A stretch of DNA of 5,982 nucleotides. Origin: Phyllobacteriaceae bacterium UBA1059. GTDB taxonomy: Bacteria; Pseudomonadota; Alphaproteobacteria; Rhizobiales; Rhizobiaceae. The stretch spans positions 238-6,219 of the forward strand of contig DCDI01000023.1 of the NCBI GenBank assembly GCA_002316345.1. Reading direction: 5' to 3'. The notes below the pieces were generated by a model. That model saw only the letters and a program-made list of their open reading frames with translations. It ran no database searches and was not told the DNA's origin. This document shows positions 4,877 to 5,982 of this stretch, piece by piece. Numbering within the stretch: the first letter of the stretch is position 1; each line of letters begins with the position of its first letter. The position numbers and the translations under genes were made by a program.

Positions 4877-5982
4877 TCACATATGCAGTGCGTGACCGAG
4901 CGCTTTCAGCGCCGCTTCCTGCAAGGCTTCGCCACGCGTCGGATGCGAATGGATCGTGCCGGCAATGTCTTCAAGGCAGGCGCCCATCTCGATCGCCAGC
5001 CCAAAGCCTGCCGCCATCTCCGAAATCCCAGCACCCACCGCCTGGATGCCCAGCACCAGATGGTTGTCCTTGCGCGCAACGATGCGGATGAAACCGTCCT
5101 CGCGCTCCATCGTCATGGCGCGGCCATTGGCGCGGAAGGGGAAGTTCGCGACGATCGTCTCGAAGCCGGACTTCTTCGCCTCTTCCGGCTGCAACCCGGC
5201 TGAAACGATCTCCGGATCGGTAAAGCAGATCGCGGGGATGCAGCGCTTGTCCCAGCTGTCGTTCTGGCCGGCGATCACATTGGCCACCAGCTCGCCCTGC
5301 GCCATCGCGCGATGCGCCAGCATCGGCTCGCCCGTCACGTCGCCGATCGCATAGACACCGCGCATGGACGTGCGGCAGCGATCATCGATCTTGATGAAAG
5401 CGCGATCCATGTCGAGCGCGAGGTTTTCCAGCCCGAGACCCTTGGTGAAGGGACGACGACCCACCGTCACCAGGATCTTGTCGGCCGAGATCTGGCGAGT
5501 AGCGCCCGACGCATCCACCACCTCCACAGAACCGTCCTTGGCGCCCGTCACTTTCGCGCCGGTCAGCACCGTGATGCTGAGTTCATCGAGCCGCTTGGTC
5601 ACCGGTCCGGTGAGTTCAGCGTCGTAGAGCGGCAGAACACGGTCGGCCATTTCCACGATGGTCACCGCCGAGCCCATCTTGGAATAAGCGATACCAAGCT
5701 CCAGCCCGATATACCCGCCGCCGACAACGCAAAGCTTCTCCGGCACCAATTCAAGCGCCAGCGCGCCGGTAGACGAGATCACATCCTCGCCGAATGGCAG
5801 GAACGGCAGCTCGACCGATTCCGAACCGGTCGCGATGATCACATGCTCGGCCGTGATCGTATCGCTCTCGCCGTCCACTTTGGCGACCTCGACGGTCTTG
5901 CCGTCCTTGAACGTCGCCGTGCCCTCGATCACCCGTACCTTCGCCTTGCGAAGCAGGCCGGCCACGCCGCCGGTGAGCTTGC
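4877..5982 (-). CDS. lpdV: Dihydrolipoyl dehydrogenase (E3, LpdV-like), N-terminus outside window
   Basis: This flavoenzyme reoxidises dihydrolipoamide on 2-oxoacid dehydrogenase complexes, passing electrons through FAD to NAD+. About 367 residues of an expected ~465 are visible. The missing N-terminal ~100 should hold the FAD-binding GxGxxG and the redox CxxxxC, so neither can be checked. Visible features in order are KLTGGVAGLL, IIATGSESV, the NAD-binding glycine motif CVVGGGYIGLELG, the second FAD motif GVYAIGDVTG with LAHRAMAQGE, and the interface-domain catalytic H-P-T-x2-E in IHSHPTRGEALQEA. The end ALGHALHM and the EMGACLEDIAGTIHSHPT block resemble, as I recall, Pseudomonas LpdV, the E3 of the branched-chain 2-oxoacid dehydrogenase. 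That points to a bkd operon beyond the right edge. Assignment to a particular complex is inference; the enzyme class is secure. Confidence 0.93.
   Translation of the reverse strand, partial: KLTGGVAGLLRKAKVRVIEGTATFKDGKTVEVAKVDGESDTITAEHVIIATGSESVELPFLPFGEDVISSTGALALELVPEKLCVVGGGYIGLELGIAYSKMGSAVTIVEMADRVLPLYDAELTGPVTKRLDELSITVLTGAKVTGAKDGSVEVVDASGATRQISADKILVTVGRRPFTKGLGLENLALDMDRAFIKIDDRCRTSMRGVYAIGDVTGEPMLAHRAMAQGELVANVIAGQNDSWDKRCIPAICFTDPEIVSAGLQPEEAKKSGFETIVANFPFRANGRAMTMEREDGFIRIVARKDNHLVLGIQAVGAGISEMAAGFGLAIEMGACLEDIAGTIHSHPTRGEALQEAALKALGHALHM

Overview
The window is GC-rich, densely coded chromosomal DNA. Its gene families point to an alphaproteobacterium: an FnrN/FnrL-type FNR with four candidate cluster cysteines, a NolR-like ArsR regulator, and an LpdV-like dihydrolipoyl dehydrogenase. 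The NolR resemblance suggests Hyphomicrobiales or a relative. That placement is an inference from remembered family features, not from a search.

Layout, left to right. A 5'-truncated ABC transporter ATPase of the ferric-iron FbpC type runs in from the left edge (1-971, +). It converges on a small cysteine-free ArsR/SmtB-family repressor (980-1288, -). Upstream of that, on the same strand, is an unrecognised 99-residue protein (1417-1716, -). A 388-bp divergent intergenic region follows (1717-2104). It holds an imperfect AT-rich dyad and an FNR-type box with a well-placed -10 element. This region drives a hemerythrin-like (HHE) protein (2105-2584, +). That gene converges, with a 4-bp gap, on an oxygen-sensing CRP/FNR regulator (2589-3311, -). 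A perfect FNR box (3418-3431) lies between the regulator gene and the divergent hemN (3482-4831, +), which encodes oxygen-independent coproporphyrinogen III dehydrogenase. hemN converges on the 3' part of a dihydrolipoyl dehydrogenase gene (4877-5982, -) that leaves the right edge; a GC-rich hairpin separates the two.

The core is a compact low-oxygen module. A [4Fe-4S] FNR-type activator sits next to two genes carrying FNR-type boxes. hemN permits haem synthesis without O2. The hemerythrin-like protein could bind O2 or NO, or handle iron. The iron importer ATPase fits the haem/iron theme but has no visible FNR box in this window. The dihydrolipoyl dehydrogenase looks like an unrelated neighbour.

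No tRNA, rRNA, CRISPR array, insertion sequence or other mobile-element signature was seen. Most of the window is ordinary. The points worth follow-up are regulatory: the two FNR boxes, a possible leaderless upstream ORF before the hemerythrin-like gene, the dyad in the divergent region, and the unrecognised 99-residue protein.
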